NCBI GenBank assembly: GCA_023402395.1
Contig: JAEYGI010000015.1
Location: forward strand, 11,008 to 75,007
DNA from: Bacillota bacterium
GTDB lineage: Bacteria > Bacillota > UBA4882 > UBA8346
Reading direction: 5' to 3'
DNA: 64,000 nt
How positions within the stretch are numbered: position 1 is the stretch's first letter; every line of letters starts with the position of its first letter. Shown piece after piece: positions 16,899-26,240 of the stretch. A program made the position numbers and the translations under genes. The notes below the pieces were generated by a model. The model was not told the DNA's origin. It searched no databases and was given only the letters and a program-made list of their open reading frames with translations.

Positions 16899-17316
16899 CC
16901 GTTCCATTTCCCCTTCTGGTTTGGGGAACGGGCTAATATTCATAGTCTGAGCGTTAAAATATTTGATTGATACTCTTCTATCGCCTGAATTTTGTCTCCG
17001 AATCGCCCGGAGAACCGGTTTTTATAAGAATTTATAGGATAATGCCGGAAAAGAGGTGAACCGAAACGAAAATTTTGTTTCCAGGTTCGTTAGGAATCGT
17101 TCCGGTGTCGGAAATGATCAGTTTTTAGCGGCGGAACGAAGTTTGGAACCGCCGGGATGATCAATGATTGCCGGGGTGAAATGATTTAAGAGCCTAAAAT
17201 GGTATTTGGACCGCTGCGGGGAACGGCGGAGGAAAGCCGCGACTCCGCCGCCGGCATTCCCGGCCCGGCGGACGGGAACCGTAAGTATCACGAACTCGTT
17301 GAAGGGGTGGGGCGCA
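16899..17316. other. 418-bp intergenic region inside the purine cluster
   Basis: No gene and no known riboswitch pattern recognised. It holds several short hairpins (for example CCGG-AGAA-CCGG followed by TTTTT at 17007-17023) and a GC-rich part near 17205-17275 with repeated CCGCC/GGCGG that can fold on itself. It may contain a leader for the carbamate kinase half of the cluster. Confidence 0.4.
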
Positions 17317-18267
17317 ATGGGTTCCCATCGTAAAGTGGTCATCGCCCTCGGCGGCAACGCGCTTCAGGAAGCCGACACTCCGGCGACGGCCGAGGCCCAG
17401 TATGAGGTGGTCAAGCGAACGGCGGAGATCATTACCGATATCAAGTGCCGCTTCGGTTACGAACTGGCAGTGGTGCATGGCAATGGGCCCCAAGTGGGCC
17501 GGATCCTGCTCGCCTCGGAACTGGCCGCGGCGGCGACGCCCGCCATGCCGCTGGAAGTATGCATCGCCATGAGCCAGGGTTTTATCGGCTATCAGCTCCA
17601 GCAAGGGCTGAGTCACGCCTTGGCCATGCGTTATAAGCCGCTGCCGGTGGTGACCCTGATCACCCAGGTGGTGGTCGATCCGGGCGACCCGGCGTTTCAG
17701 AATCCCACCAAGCCCATCGGCCCTTTTTACCGGGAGGTCGAGGCCCGGCAGCTCATGGCCGAGCGGGGCTACCAAATGAAAGAGGACGCCGGCCGGGGCT
17801 GGCGGCGGGTGGTCGCTTCCCCCAAGCCGCAACGGATCGTCGAAATCCATTCGGTCCGGGAGCTATGGGATTCGACCATTGTGATCGCGGCCGGCGGCGG
17901 CGGGATCCCGGTGATCGAGCAGGAAGACGGGACGCTCGTCGGAGTGGCGGCGGTGATCGACAAGGATCTGGCCGCCGAAAAACTGGCCGAGGAGGTCGGC
18001 GCCGACATTTTAATGATTCTGACCGGGGTCGAGCGGGTGGCCCTCCGCTATCAACAGCCGGACCAGGCGGATCTGGACCGGCTGACCGTGGCCGAATGCC
18101 AGCGGTACGTCGGGGAAGGCCATTTCGCTCCCGGAAGCATGCTGCCGAAAGTTCAGGCGGCGATGGCCTTTGCCGCGCTCCATCCCGAGAAACGGGCGTT
18201 CATCACGTCCCTGGCCAAAGCGGTGGACGCGTTGGCCGGCAAGGCTGGAACGGTGATTACGCAATAA
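17317..18267 (+). CDS. arcC: Carbamate kinase
   Basis: 316 aa, amino-acid kinase fold. Family landmarks: VVIALGGNAL at the N terminus, VVHGNGPQVGRI, MSQGFIGYQLQQ, AAGGGGIPV, VIDKDLAAEKLAEEV, ILTGVERV and a C-terminal EKRAFITSLAKAVDALAGKAGTVI. The enzyme makes ATP from carbamoyl phosphate and ADP. Start set at ATG 17317 after GAAGGGGTGGGG; the open frame extends upstream but without family similarity. In the purine cluster it corresponds to YqeA and supplies the energy-yielding step downstream of YgeW. Confidence 0.95.
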   Translation: MGSHRKVVIALGGNALQEADTPATAEAQYEVVKRTAEIITDIKCRFGYELAVVHGNGPQVGRILLASELAAAATPAMPLEVCIAMSQGFIGYQLQQGLSHALAMRYKPLPVVTLITQVVVDPGDPAFQNPTKPIGPFYREVEARQLMAERGYQMKEDAGRGWRRVVASPKPQRIVEIHSVRELWDSTIVIAAGGGGIPVIEQEDGTLVGVAAVIDKDLAAEKLAEEVGADILMILTGVERVALRYQQPDQADLDRLTVAECQRYVGEGHFAPGSMLPKVQAAMAFAALHPEKRAFITSLAKAVDALAGKAGTVITQ

Positions 18268-18307
18268 GCCATGAGGCATTGATCCCATACGAGAAGGTGA
18301 AGCCGAT

Positions 18308-19546
18308 TTGAACAAGGTCGAAAAGCTGAAATGCGTCAAGTGCGGCCGGGAGTATCCGGCGTCCGGAATCCGTTATACCTGTGAGGACTGCGGCATTGAC
18401 GGCATCCTGGACGTAGTCCTGGACTACGCGGCGATCAAAAAAGAAATGACCCCCGGGTATTTCCGGGCTAATTCTGATTATTCGCTCTGGCGCTATCTAC
18501 CGGCCATTCCCATTGACGATCCTTCGGGAATCCAGCCGCTGCAGGTTGGCTGGACGCCGCTGTACGAGGTTCGCAAATTGGCCCGTGAAACCGGACTAGT
18601 CAGTTTCTATCTCAAAGACGACTCCCGTAATCCGACCGCTTCGCTGAAAGATCGGGCCAGCGCCGTCGGGGTCGCCAAGGCGCTCGAGCTGAACCGCCCG
18701 GTGATCTGCGCCGCATCGACCGGAAACGCGGCTTCGTCACTGTCGGGCTTCGCCGCCAGCGCCGGGATTGAAACCTTTATCTTTGTTCCGGAGACGGCGC
18801 CCGAGGCCAAAGTCACCCAACTGCTCATCTACGGTTCCCATGTCTTTCTGGTGAAGGGCACCTATGATCAGGCCGTGGAGCTATGCTTTCAGGCCGCCGC
18901 CGAATTCGGCTGGTACAACCGGAGCTGCGCGATTAACCCCTATCTGGTTGAGGGAAAGAAGACCGTATCTTATGAGATCTGCGAGCAACTGGGCTGGAAG
19001 GCGCCGGGGATCGCGGTGGTCGCGGTGGGCGACGGTTGCACCATCGCCGGGGTCTGGAAGGGATTCAAGGAATGTTTTCAACTGGGCCTGATTGACCGGC
19101 TGCCGAAGCTGGTGGGCGTCCAGGCCATCAACTCCAACCCGGTGACCCGGGCTTTCCAACGAAACAGCCTTGAATTCGATTACCAGACGCCCCAAACCAT
19201 CGCCGACAGCATCTCGGTGGGAATCCCGCGTAACGGGATCAAGGCGCTGCAGGCGATTCGGGAATCGGGCGGATTGATGGTGGATGTCTCCGACGCCGAA
19301 ATTTTAGCCGCCATGAAGCTGTTGGCGCAGCGGACCGGGGTCTTCGGCGAGCCGGCCGGCGTCGCCGGTTTCGCCGGCATTCTGAAGCTTCGCGAGCTGG
19401 GACTGGTGTCCGGAGGTGAGCGAGTAGTCAGCATTGTCAGCGGCAGCGGGCTTAAGGATATTAAAAGCGCGGCCCTGGCAGCCGGGAAGGCCACGGCGAT
19501 CGCGCCCGATCTCGAAGAGGTCAAACGGATTGTCCTGCAGGGATAA
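18308..19546 (+). CDS. Threonine-synthase-like PLP enzyme
   Basis: 412 aa, fold-type II PLP enzyme. It opens with a zinc-ribbon-like CVKCGREYPASGIRYTCEDCG, followed by the PLP-lysine motif KDDSRNPTASLKDRAS and ASTGNAASSLSGFAA, all typical of class II threonine synthases. TTG start with GAGAAGG upstream. Its presence in a purine cluster, away from any hom/thrB genes, argues against routine threonine synthesis. Together with the other PLP enzyme it may replace the YgeX lyase step. It could still be a genuine threonine synthase. Confidence 0.8.
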   Translation: MNKVEKLKCVKCGREYPASGIRYTCEDCGIDGILDVVLDYAAIKKEMTPGYFRANSDYSLWRYLPAIPIDDPSGIQPLQVGWTPLYEVRKLARETGLVSFYLKDDSRNPTASLKDRASAVGVAKALELNRPVICAASTGNAASSLSGFAASAGIETFIFVPETAPEAKVTQLLIYGSHVFLVKGTYDQAVELCFQAAAEFGWYNRSCAINPYLVEGKKTVSYEICEQLGWKAPGIAVVAVGDGCTIAGVWKGFKECFQLGLIDRLPKLVGVQAINSNPVTRAFQRNSLEFDYQTPQTIADSISVGIPRNGIKALQAIRESGGLMVDVSDAEILAAMKLLAQRTGVFGEPAGVAGFAGILKLRELGLVSGGERVVSIVSGSGLKDIKSAALAAGKATAIAPDLEEVKRIVLQG

Positions 19547-19575
19547 CCCGAGTAAAGAGAACGGGGGAAGAAACA

Positions 19576-20820
19576 ATGGTCGATTTTGAACGGATTTTAA
19601 ACGCAGCCGAAAGCTACAAGTCGCAAATATCCCGGTTCCTGCGCGATTTGGTAGCCATCCCTAGCGAGAGCGCAGAGGAGCAGCAGGTTGTGCAGCGAAT
19701 CAAACAGGAAATGGAGGCGGTGGGATTCGACCGGGTGGAGATCGACCCCATGGGCAATATCCTGGGTTACCTGGGCCACGGCAGTCATTTAATCGCCATG
19801 GACGCCCATATCGATACCGTCGGGGTCGGCAACCCGAAACTCTGGGATTTCGATCCCTATCAAGGCATAGAGGATGATCAGATTATTGGCGGCCGGGGCA
19901 CCAGCGATCAAACCGGAGGCATGGCGGCCATGGTTTACGCGGCCAAAATCATCAAGGACTTGAAGCTGGAAGGCGATTTCACCCTGGTAGTGGTGGGCTC
20001 GGTCCAGGAAGAGGATTGCGACGGCCTCTGCTGGCAGTATATTATCGAGCAATCGAAGCTCCGTCCGGAGTTCGTGGTGATCACCGAACCGACGTCCTGT
20101 AACATTTACCGGGGCCAGCGCGGCCGGATGGAGATCAAAGTGGCCACTCAGGGCGTCAGTTGCCATGGTTCCGCCCCGGAACGGGGCGATAACGCGATCT
20201 ACAAGATGGCCCCGATCCTGCTTGAACTGCGGGCGCTTCACGGGAACCTGGCCTTCCACCCGTTCCTCGGCAAAGGCAGCCTCACGGTCTCCGAGATCTT
20301 CCATACCTCCCCGTCGCGCTGCGCGGTGGCCGACAGTTGTTGGATCTCGGTGGACCGGCGGTTGACCGCCGGCGAAGATAAGGAACTGGCCCTAAACCAG
20401 ATCCGCAATCTGCCTTCGGTCAAGGCCGCCGGAGCGGAGGTGTCGATGTACGGGTACGAACGGCCGTCGCATACCGGATTGGTTTATCCCACCGAAGCGT
20501 ATTTCCCGACCTGGTTCATTGAAGAGGATCATCCGGTCTGCGGAACCTTGTTGGAAGCCTACCGGAACCTCTTTCACCGCGAGCCGGTGCTTGATAAATG
20601 GACCTTTTCGACCAACGGGGTTTCGATCATGGGCAAGTACGGGATCCCCTGCATCGGGTTTGGCCCGGGGCATGAGGATCAGGCCCACGCCCCCAATGAG
20701 AAAACCTGGAAGGACGAGTTGGTGAAAGCGGCCGCCATGTATGCCGCCATCCCGGGAGTGTATATCGGCGGGTATGCCGCGAATATGCCCCGGATCACCG
20801 AAAATCTGGCCGAAAAATAA
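19576..20820 (+). CDS. ygeY: YgeY-like M20-family metallohydrolase
   Basis: 414 aa, binuclear zinc M20 peptidase/deacylase family. Metal ligands are seen in MDAHIDTVGVG, in GRGTSDQTGGMAAM, the catalytic EEDCDG pair, a VVITEPTSCNIYRGQRGR region and a C-terminal GFGPGHEDQAHAPNEKTW. Length and motifs match YgeY, the hydrolase of selenium/purine clusters (relative of ArgE and DapE). Strong GGGGGAAG ribosome site. Probably cleaves an amide or ureido intermediate of purine breakdown. Confidence 0.87.
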   Translation: MVDFERILNAAESYKSQISRFLRDLVAIPSESAEEQQVVQRIKQEMEAVGFDRVEIDPMGNILGYLGHGSHLIAMDAHIDTVGVGNPKLWDFDPYQGIEDDQIIGGRGTSDQTGGMAAMVYAAKIIKDLKLEGDFTLVVVGSVQEEDCDGLCWQYIIEQSKLRPEFVVITEPTSCNIYRGQRGRMEIKVATQGVSCHGSAPERGDNAIYKMAPILLELRALHGNLAFHPFLGKGSLTVSEIFHTSPSRCAVADSCWISVDRRLTAGEDKELALNQIRNLPSVKAAGAEVSMYGYERPSHTGLVYPTEAYFPTWFIEEDHPVCGTLLEAYRNLFHREPVLDKWTFSTNGVSIMGKYGIPCIGFGPGHEDQAHAPNEKTWKDELVKAAAMYAAIPGVYIGGYAANMPRITENLAEK

Positions 20821-20858
20821 CCTTGATTGGCGCGGACGAAAGCTGAGGTTGGTTGGGA

Positions 20859-21449
20859 ATGAACGTGGAAGGGGTGGTCCTGGCGGCCGGCTATTCCAGC
20901 CGGGCCGGGGCGTTCAAACCGGAATTGGATCTGGGCGGCAAAACCGTCATTGAACGCTGCGTGGACGGCTTGGCGGCGGTCTGTTCCCGAGTTGTGGTCG
21001 TGGGCGGATTCCGGATCGAAAGGATCAGGGCGATCCTCGAAGGATATCCCGGGGTCGAGGTCGTTTACAACCGTGACTACGCGACCGGGATGTTCAGTTC
21101 GGTGAAAGCGGGAACGCTTCAGGTTCGGGCCGAGCGGTTCTTCGTCACTCCCGGCGACTATCCCCTGATCAACCCGGCGGTTTGCCGGGAGTTGCTCGCC
21201 GTGGACGGAGCAATCGTGATCCCGGCTTGGGGTGGACGGAAGGGTCATCCGGTGTTGATGGCCGGGTCCCTCGCCACCGCGCTGGTTCAAGCCGACGCCA
21301 GCGATAATCTGAGGGATTTTATCCACAGAAAAGGCTTTCAAACCCTGGAAGTGGACGACGAGGGGATTCTGCTGGACATCGATACTCCGGAGGATTACCA
21401 GCGGATATTGAAACGATTTGAGGACGGAGGTGGCAACGATGGAAGTTGA
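20859..21449 (+). CDS. MobA/MocA-like nucleotidyltransferase (YgfJ type)
   Basis: 196 aa, NTP-transferase fold. The N terminus VEGVVLAAGYSSRAG is the nucleotide-binding signature; GDYPLINPAVC and the C-terminal DIDTPEDYQRI match MobA/MocA/YgfJ proteins. These attach CMP or GMP to molybdopterin, or act in selenium-dependent molybdenum hydroxylase maturation. Start placed at ATG 20859 (GAGG 10 nt upstream); the TTG at 20853 is less likely. It overlaps the next gene by 11 bp, and that gene encodes the molybdopterin subunit it probably serves. Confidence 0.85.
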   Translation: MNVEGVVLAAGYSSRAGAFKPELDLGGKTVIERCVDGLAAVCSRVVVVGGFRIERIRAILEGYPGVEVVYNRDYATGMFSSVKAGTLQVRAERFFVTPGDYPLINPAVCRELLAVDGAIVIPAWGGRKGHPVLMAGSLATALVQADASDNLRDFIHRKGFQTLEVDDEGILLDIDTPEDYQRILKRFEDGGGNDGS

Positions 21450-23577
21450 GATCAGCCGGCCCGCGCCCAAGGTCGACAACCGGGAAAAGCTGGCCGGAGA
21501 AGCGGTTTATCTGGGAGATCTGGTGCCGGAGGGAATGTTGTTCGCCAAAACGCTCCGTTCCGAGCGGCCCCGGGCCGTGATTAAAGCCGTTCAACTTCCG
21601 CCGCTGCCGGAAGGCTATTTCATCGTGGACCGGCGGGACGTTCCGGGCAAAAACCGGGTCAAGATCATCCTTGACGATCAGCCGTTCTTCGCCGAGGACC
21701 GGGTCAATTATATCGGGGAGCCGATTCTGCTGGTGGTCGGGCCGGAGAAAGAACGCATCCTGGAGTTGCTGGCCGCGATCCGGGTTGATTACGAGGAACT
21801 GGCCCCCGTCTTGACGCTGGAAGAGGCTGAGCGGGGCGAGGTCGAGCCCATTTATGGCCAGCGGAACTGTTTCGCCGAATACCGTTATTCCCGGGGCGAG
21901 GCCGAAGCCAGGATGGCCGGGGCGCGGCGGGTCATTGAAGCCGAGTACCGCACCGGATACCAGGAACATGCCTATCTTGAGCCCCAGGGCGTCCTGGCGG
22001 TCTATAAGGACGGCAAGATTACCGTCCACGGCTCGATCCAGTGCCCGTATTACGTCAAAAACGCGCTGATTCAGGCGCTGGGCTGGGAGGCCGAACGGGT
22101 CAGGGTGGTCCAGACCACTACCGGGGGCGCCTTCGGCGGCAAAGAGGACTACCCGTCGCTGCTGGCTGGGCAAGCGGCGGTGGCGGCGCTCAAGACCAAG
22201 CGTCCGGTCCAATTGCTGCTCGATCGCGCCGAGGATATCGAAGCCACCACTAAGCGGCATCCGGCCGTAATCAAGCTCCGGGCGGGCCTGGACGAAACGG
22301 ATCGGCTGGTCGCCCTGGTGGCCGAGATTCGGATGAACGCCGGCGCTTACGCGGGGCTGTCCAACGTGGTCCTGCAACGGGCCATGTTCAATATTGCCGG
22401 GGTTTATCATCTCCCCAGTCTGGCGGTGAAGGGGTGGGCTTTGGCCACCAATACCGTTCCGACCGGGGCCTTCCGGGGCTTTGGAGCACCGCAGGCCATC
22501 TTCGCCATTGAGTCCCATCTGGAGCGGATCGCCGCCGAAGTGGGCCGCGATTCCTTGGACTACAAGATGGCCCATATGGCGAGGCGGGGCGATGCCACTG
22601 CCACCGGAGGAACGTACCGTCAGGACATCAAACTGCCGGAGCTGATTGCGGCGGTTGAGGCCATGTCCGGTTACCGCCGGAAGCGGGCCGAGTTTGACAA
22701 AAGCGCGGGCCGGACCCGGCACGGAATCGGCATCTCATTGTTCTTACATGGCTGCGGCTTTACCGGAAGCGGCGAGCGCGATCACATCCGGGCCCGGGTG
22801 AAACTGCGGCGGCTGGCCGACGGCCGGGTGGAGATCCTGGTCGCCAACGTCGATATGGGGCAGGGGCTTCAAACCGCCTTGTCGAAGATTGTGGCCCAAA
22901 CCCTGGATCTGCCGCTGGACCGGATCGTCTTTGACCGCCCCGACACGGACCGGGTTCCGGATTCCGGGCCGACCGTGGCCTCGCGGACCGTGATGATCGT
23001 CGGAAAATTATTGGAGCTGGCGGCCCGGCGCTTAAAAACCGCCGGAACCGGGGCGGGAGAGATCGAGGTCGTTGAGGACTACCGGCATCCCGAGGAGATG
23101 CGCTGGGATGACGGGACGTTCACCGGCGACGCCTATCCCGCCTATTCCTGGGGCGTGAACGCGGTCGAAGTTGAGGTCGATGCGGTGACCTGCGAGATTT
23201 CCATCACCGGCGTCTGGTCCGCCTTTGACGTGGGGACCGCCATTGACGAGCGGATCGTCCGAGGGCAGATTGAGGGCGGTATTTTGCAGGGCTTGGGTTA
23301 TGGAAGCCTGGAAGTGATGGATTGCCAGGGGGGGCGGATTCAACAGCGGTCGGTGACCGATTATATCATTCCGACGGCGTTGGATTGCCCGGCCATTGCG
23401 AGCCGGCTGATTGACAACCCGTATGACGGCGGCCCGTTCGGGGCCAAGGGAGTGGGGGAGCTGACGCTGATTGGGGCCGCGCCGGCGCTGGCGGCCGCCG
23501 TGAGCCAGGCGGCGGGCATTCCGATCCGGCGGCTTCCGATCACGCCAGAATCGTTACTGGAGGTCTGCGGCAGATGA
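21439..23577 (+). CDS. Molybdenum hydroxylase large subunit, copy 1 (XdhA-like)
   Basis: 712 aa, xanthine dehydrogenase family Moco-binding subunit. Visible motifs: TTTGGAFGGKED (Moco loop), GAFRGFGAPQ, VDMGQGLQTALSKI and the active-site Glu in GAKGVGELTLIGAAPAL. Start at ATG 21439, 8 nt after GGAGG; it overlaps the nucleotidyltransferase stop. The 2Fe-2S and FAD subunits follow with ATGA-type overlaps, giving the order large - FeS - FAD. Substrate probably a purine or other N-heterocycle. Homologues in such clusters may carry labile selenium, not provable from sequence. Confidence 0.88.
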   Translation: MEVEISRPAPKVDNREKLAGEAVYLGDLVPEGMLFAKTLRSERPRAVIKAVQLPPLPEGYFIVDRRDVPGKNRVKIILDDQPFFAEDRVNYIGEPILLVVGPEKERILELLAAIRVDYEELAPVLTLEEAERGEVEPIYGQRNCFAEYRYSRGEAEARMAGARRVIEAEYRTGYQEHAYLEPQGVLAVYKDGKITVHGSIQCPYYVKNALIQALGWEAERVRVVQTTTGGAFGGKEDYPSLLAGQAAVAALKTKRPVQLLLDRAEDIEATTKRHPAVIKLRAGLDETDRLVALVAEIRMNAGAYAGLSNVVLQRAMFNIAGVYHLPSLAVKGWALATNTVPTGAFRGFGAPQAIFAIESHLERIAAEVGRDSLDYKMAHMARRGDATATGGTYRQDIKLPELIAAVEAMSGYRRKRAEFDKSAGRTRHGIGISLFLHGCGFTGSGERDHIRARVKLRRLADGRVEILVANVDMGQGLQTALSKIVAQTLDLPLDRIVFDRPDTDRVPDSGPTVASRTVMIVGKLLELAARRLKTAGTGAGEIEVVEDYRHPEEMRWDDGTFTGDAYPAYSWGVNAVEVEVDAVTCEISITGVWSAFDVGTAIDERIVRGQIEGGILQGLGYGSLEVMDCQGGRIQQRSVTDYIIPTALDCPAIASRLIDNPYDGGPFGAKGVGELTLIGAAPALAAAVSQAAGIPIRRLPITPESLLEVCGR

Positions 23578-24050
23578 CCGAGAGGATTGAATTTGTTTTA
23601 AACCGGGAACGGGTTGCGCTGGAAACCCATCCGTTGCGGCGGCTCCTCGATGTGCTGCGGGAGGATTTCAATTTAAAGGGAGTCAAGGAAGGCTGCGGCG
23701 AGGGCGAATGCGGCGCCTGCGCGGTGCTGGTCGACGGCAAGCTGGTCAATTCCTGCTTGGCCGCGATCGGAACAGTCCGCGGCGCCGAGGTCTTAACCAT
23801 CGAAGGGTTCCGGGGGACCGAGCGCTTCAAGATCCTGGAGGCCGCCTTCGCCGAGGCGGGCGCGGTCCAATGCGGCTATTGCACGCCGGGGATGCTGATG
23901 GCCGCCGAGGCGCTGCTATCGGGGAGTCCCCATCCCTCCGAGACCGAGATCCGGGCGGCCATCTCCGGCAATCTCTGCCGCTGCACCGGATATGGCATGA
24001 TCGTGGCCGCCATCGAAATGGCGGCCCGAAGAGGTGACGGCCTATGGTAG
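23574..24050 (+). CDS. Molybdenum hydroxylase 2Fe-2S subunit, copy 1
   Basis: 158 aa, two-domain ferredoxin-type subunit. Cysteine sets for two clusters are complete: GCGEGECGACAVLVDG with a later SC for the plant-type cluster, and QCGYCTPGM ... LCRCTGY for the proximal one. Starts inside the large-subunit stop (ATGA overlap) and overlaps the FAD subunit, so the three are translationally coupled. It passes electrons from Moco to FAD. Confidence 0.93.
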   Translation: MTERIEFVLNRERVALETHPLRRLLDVLREDFNLKGVKEGCGEGECGACAVLVDGKLVNSCLAAIGTVRGAEVLTIEGFRGTERFKILEAAFAEAGAVQCGYCTPGMLMAAEALLSGSPHPSETEIRAAISGNLCRCTGYGMIVAAIEMAARRGDGLW

Positions 24051-24889
24051 GGGCGTTTTTTCCCAAGAGTCTGGCCGAGGCGTTGGCGATCCGCCGGGAG
24101 AACCGGACGGTTCCATTCGCCGGGGGCACCGATCTGATGGCCCGGCGCCGGAGTTGGGCCGGGACTTTGCCCCGTTTCGAAGCTCCGGCGTTGTTCATCA
24201 GCGGTTTGCCAGAGTTGCGGCAGATCAGCCGCAATGAGGGAATCCTGACCATCGGCGCCGCGCTCACCTTGGCCGAGCTGCTTCAAATGGAGCCGGTTCC
24301 CGCGATTCTGAAGCGGGCGCTGGCCGAGATGGCCTCTCCGGCCATTCGTAATCTGGCAACCATTGGCGGCAATCTTTGCAACGCCTCGCCGGCGGGGGAC
24401 ACCTTGCCGCCGCTTTATGCGCTCGGCGCCGCGGTAGTGCTGGAAAGCGCCTCCGGCCGCCGCGAACTTCCAATCGGGCAGTTTATCAGGGGACCGGGCC
24501 AGACCGCGCTCGGCCCCGCTGAACTGCTGATCGGCGTGAAGATCCCGGCCGGGGAGTTCCCGGCGGTCTTCTATCAAAAAGTCGGGACCCGCAAGGCGGA
24601 CGCGCTTTCCAAACTCTCGTGCGCCGCCCTGGCCCGAATCAACAACGGCCGAGTGGAAGAAGCGCGGCTGGCGCTGGGCGCGGTCGCTCCGACCGTAATC
24701 CGGCTGGAGACGGCCGAAGCCCGGCTTACGGGAGTCGGGACCGGCGAATTGGACCGTGTCTTGCCCGAGATCCTGAAATTATACGATGAAGCGATCCGGC
24801 CCATCGACGATCAGCGCTCCAGCGCGTCGTACCGGAGAAAAGTCGCGTTATGGCTGATCGAAGAATGGATTTCCGGATGGTCAAAATAG
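24044..24889 (+). CDS. Molybdenum hydroxylase FAD subunit, copy 1
   Basis: 281 aa, CO-dehydrogenase/XDH FAD-binding fold. FAD-contacting segments PFAGGTDLMARR and the ATIGGNLCNASPAGDTLPPL loop are conserved. Starts 7 bp before the end of the FeS-subunit gene. Completes the first three-subunit hydroxylase. Confidence 0.92.
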   Translation: MVGAFFPKSLAEALAIRRENRTVPFAGGTDLMARRRSWAGTLPRFEAPALFISGLPELRQISRNEGILTIGAALTLAELLQMEPVPAILKRALAEMASPAIRNLATIGGNLCNASPAGDTLPPLYALGAAVVLESASGRRELPIGQFIRGPGQTALGPAELLIGVKIPAGEFPAVFYQKVGTRKADALSKLSCAALARINNGRVEEARLALGAVAPTVIRLETAEARLTGVGTGELDRVLPEILKLYDEAIRPIDDQRSSASYRRKVALWLIEEWISGWSK

Positions 24890-24919
24890 GAATTGTCCGA
24901 ATACGGGAAGGAATAAAGG

Positions 24920-26008
24920 ATGAAACTTACCACAAGCATCGCCGGGATCGAACTGCGCAACCCGATCATGCCGGCCTCCGGGCCGGTGGTCGGCGACTAT
25001 GGGAAAATAATGGCCATTGCCCGGATGGGCGTGGGCGGAATGGTCACCAAAACCATTTCGACCCGAGCGGCCGCGGTGCCGCGCCCTTGTATTCTCGGAG
25101 GACGTGATCTGGCGCTCAATACCGAACTCTGGTCCGAATACGCCCCGGACCAATGGATCGGCGAATTCTTGCCGGCGCTCCGGCAGGATCTGACCGTGCC
25201 GCTGATCGTCAGCGTCGGATATACCAGGGAAGACATGGCCCAGTTGATTCCGCGGCTGGATCCGTTCGCCGACGCCTTTGAAGTCTCCACCCATTACGTG
25301 GGCAAGGATCTGGCGGCGATCGCCGCCACGGTCGGGGAGATCCGCCGCCATACCGCCAAGCCGGTTTTGATGAAGATCAGCCCCCATTTGCCCGACCCGG
25401 CCGGCTTCGCCGCCATGGTCCGGGATAACGGAGGCAATGGTATCGTGGCCATTAACTCGCTGGGTCCGGCCATGCGAATCGACCTGCGCCGCCGGAGCGT
25501 GGCACTGGGCAATCAGGCCGGGCAGGCCTGGATGTCGGGTCCGGCCATCAAGCCGCTGGCGCTGGCGGCCGTGAATATCATCAAGGAAGCCGCCCCCGAT
25601 CTGACGGTGATCGGAGTCGGTGGAATCCGCAGCGTCGAAGACGTGCTGGAGTTTTTGCTGGCGGGCGCCGACGCGGTGCAGATGCTCTCGGCGGCGCTCC
25701 TCTATAGCAAGGATCTCTATCAAAAATTGGTGGATGATCTACCCGCCGCGCTTGACCGCTATGGGTTTTCCAGCGTGTCGGAGGTAATCGCCACCCGGCT
25801 GGCGAAAGAGGATCCCAAGTTTGATCCGGTTTATCCGGCGGTGGACGATACGAAGTGTAACGGCTGCGGGCTCTGTGAAAGGGTCTGCCCGTATTTGGCG
25901 ATGACCGTCGCAGGAAAGGCGCGGGTCGATCGCGACCGCTGTTTCGGTTGCGGCCTCTGCGAATCTCGCTGTCCGTCGATGGCCATCAGCGGTGTGTATA
26001 ATATCTGA
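24920..26008 (+). CDS. PreA/dihydroorotate-dehydrogenase-like FMN protein with two [4Fe-4S] clusters
   Basis: 362 aa. The N-terminal TIM barrel (about 1-295) resembles class 1 dihydroorotate and dihydropyrimidine dehydrogenases (NPIMPASGPVVGDYGK, NSLGPAMRIDL, VGVGGIRSVEDVLEFLLAGADAVQM). The C-terminal part is a bacterial 2[4Fe-4S] ferredoxin: CNGCGLCERVCPY and CFGCGLCESRCPS. This matches PreA, but no PreT-type partner is adjacent. In this cluster it might reduce a ring intermediate or couple electrons from the hydroxylases. Substrate uncertain. Confidence 0.85.
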   Translation: MKLTTSIAGIELRNPIMPASGPVVGDYGKIMAIARMGVGGMVTKTISTRAAAVPRPCILGGRDLALNTELWSEYAPDQWIGEFLPALRQDLTVPLIVSVGYTREDMAQLIPRLDPFADAFEVSTHYVGKDLAAIAATVGEIRRHTAKPVLMKISPHLPDPAGFAAMVRDNGGNGIVAINSLGPAMRIDLRRRSVALGNQAGQAWMSGPAIKPLALAAVNIIKEAAPDLTVIGVGGIRSVEDVLEFLLAGADAVQMLSAALLYSKDLYQKLVDDLPAALDRYGFSSVSEVIATRLAKEDPKFDPVYPAVDDTKCNGCGLCERVCPYLAMTVAGKARVDRDRCFGCGLCESRCPSMAISGVYNI

Positions 26009-26034
26009 ATATATTAGCTGCGGGGAGTCTTGGC

Positions 26035-26235
26035 ATGCGGATAACCGTCAACGGGACAGCCGAAGATCTTAAGCAGGCGATGACCATTGCCGAATATTTA
26101 GAATATAAAGCGATCGAGACGATCCTGGTGGTCGTCGAGTGGAACTTTACCACGCCGCCCCGCCGGGAATGGTCCGAGATCGTGTTGAGCGACGGGGATA
26201 ACCTGGAAATCATCAAAATCGTCGGAGGGGGATAA
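26035..26235 (+). CDS. thiS: ThiS/MoaD-like sulfur carrier protein
   Basis: 66 aa, ubiquitin-like beta-grasp size. It starts MRITVNGT and ends VGGG, keeping the C-terminal Gly-Gly required for adenylation and thiocarboxylation. GGGGAG ribosome site. Followed 5 bp later by the matching ThiF/MoeB-type activating enzyme. No thiG, thiH or moaE is nearby, so it may provide sulfur for the cluster's molybdenum enzymes rather than for thiamin. That role is inference. Confidence 0.85.
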   Translation: MRITVNGTAEDLKQAMTIAEYLEYKAIETILVVVEWNFTTPPRREWSEIVLSDGDNLEIIKIVGGG

Positions 26236-26240
26236 ACCGT

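Noticed and set aside
16899..17316. Possible cobalamin, TPP or glycine riboswitch in the gap before carbamate kinase
   Set aside because: None of the conserved core sequences could be matched by eye; only short GC hairpins are present.
21319..22722. 467-aa minus-strand open frame opposite the hydroxylase large subunit
   Set aside because: GC-rich antisense shadow; the plus strand encodes complete Moco motifs.
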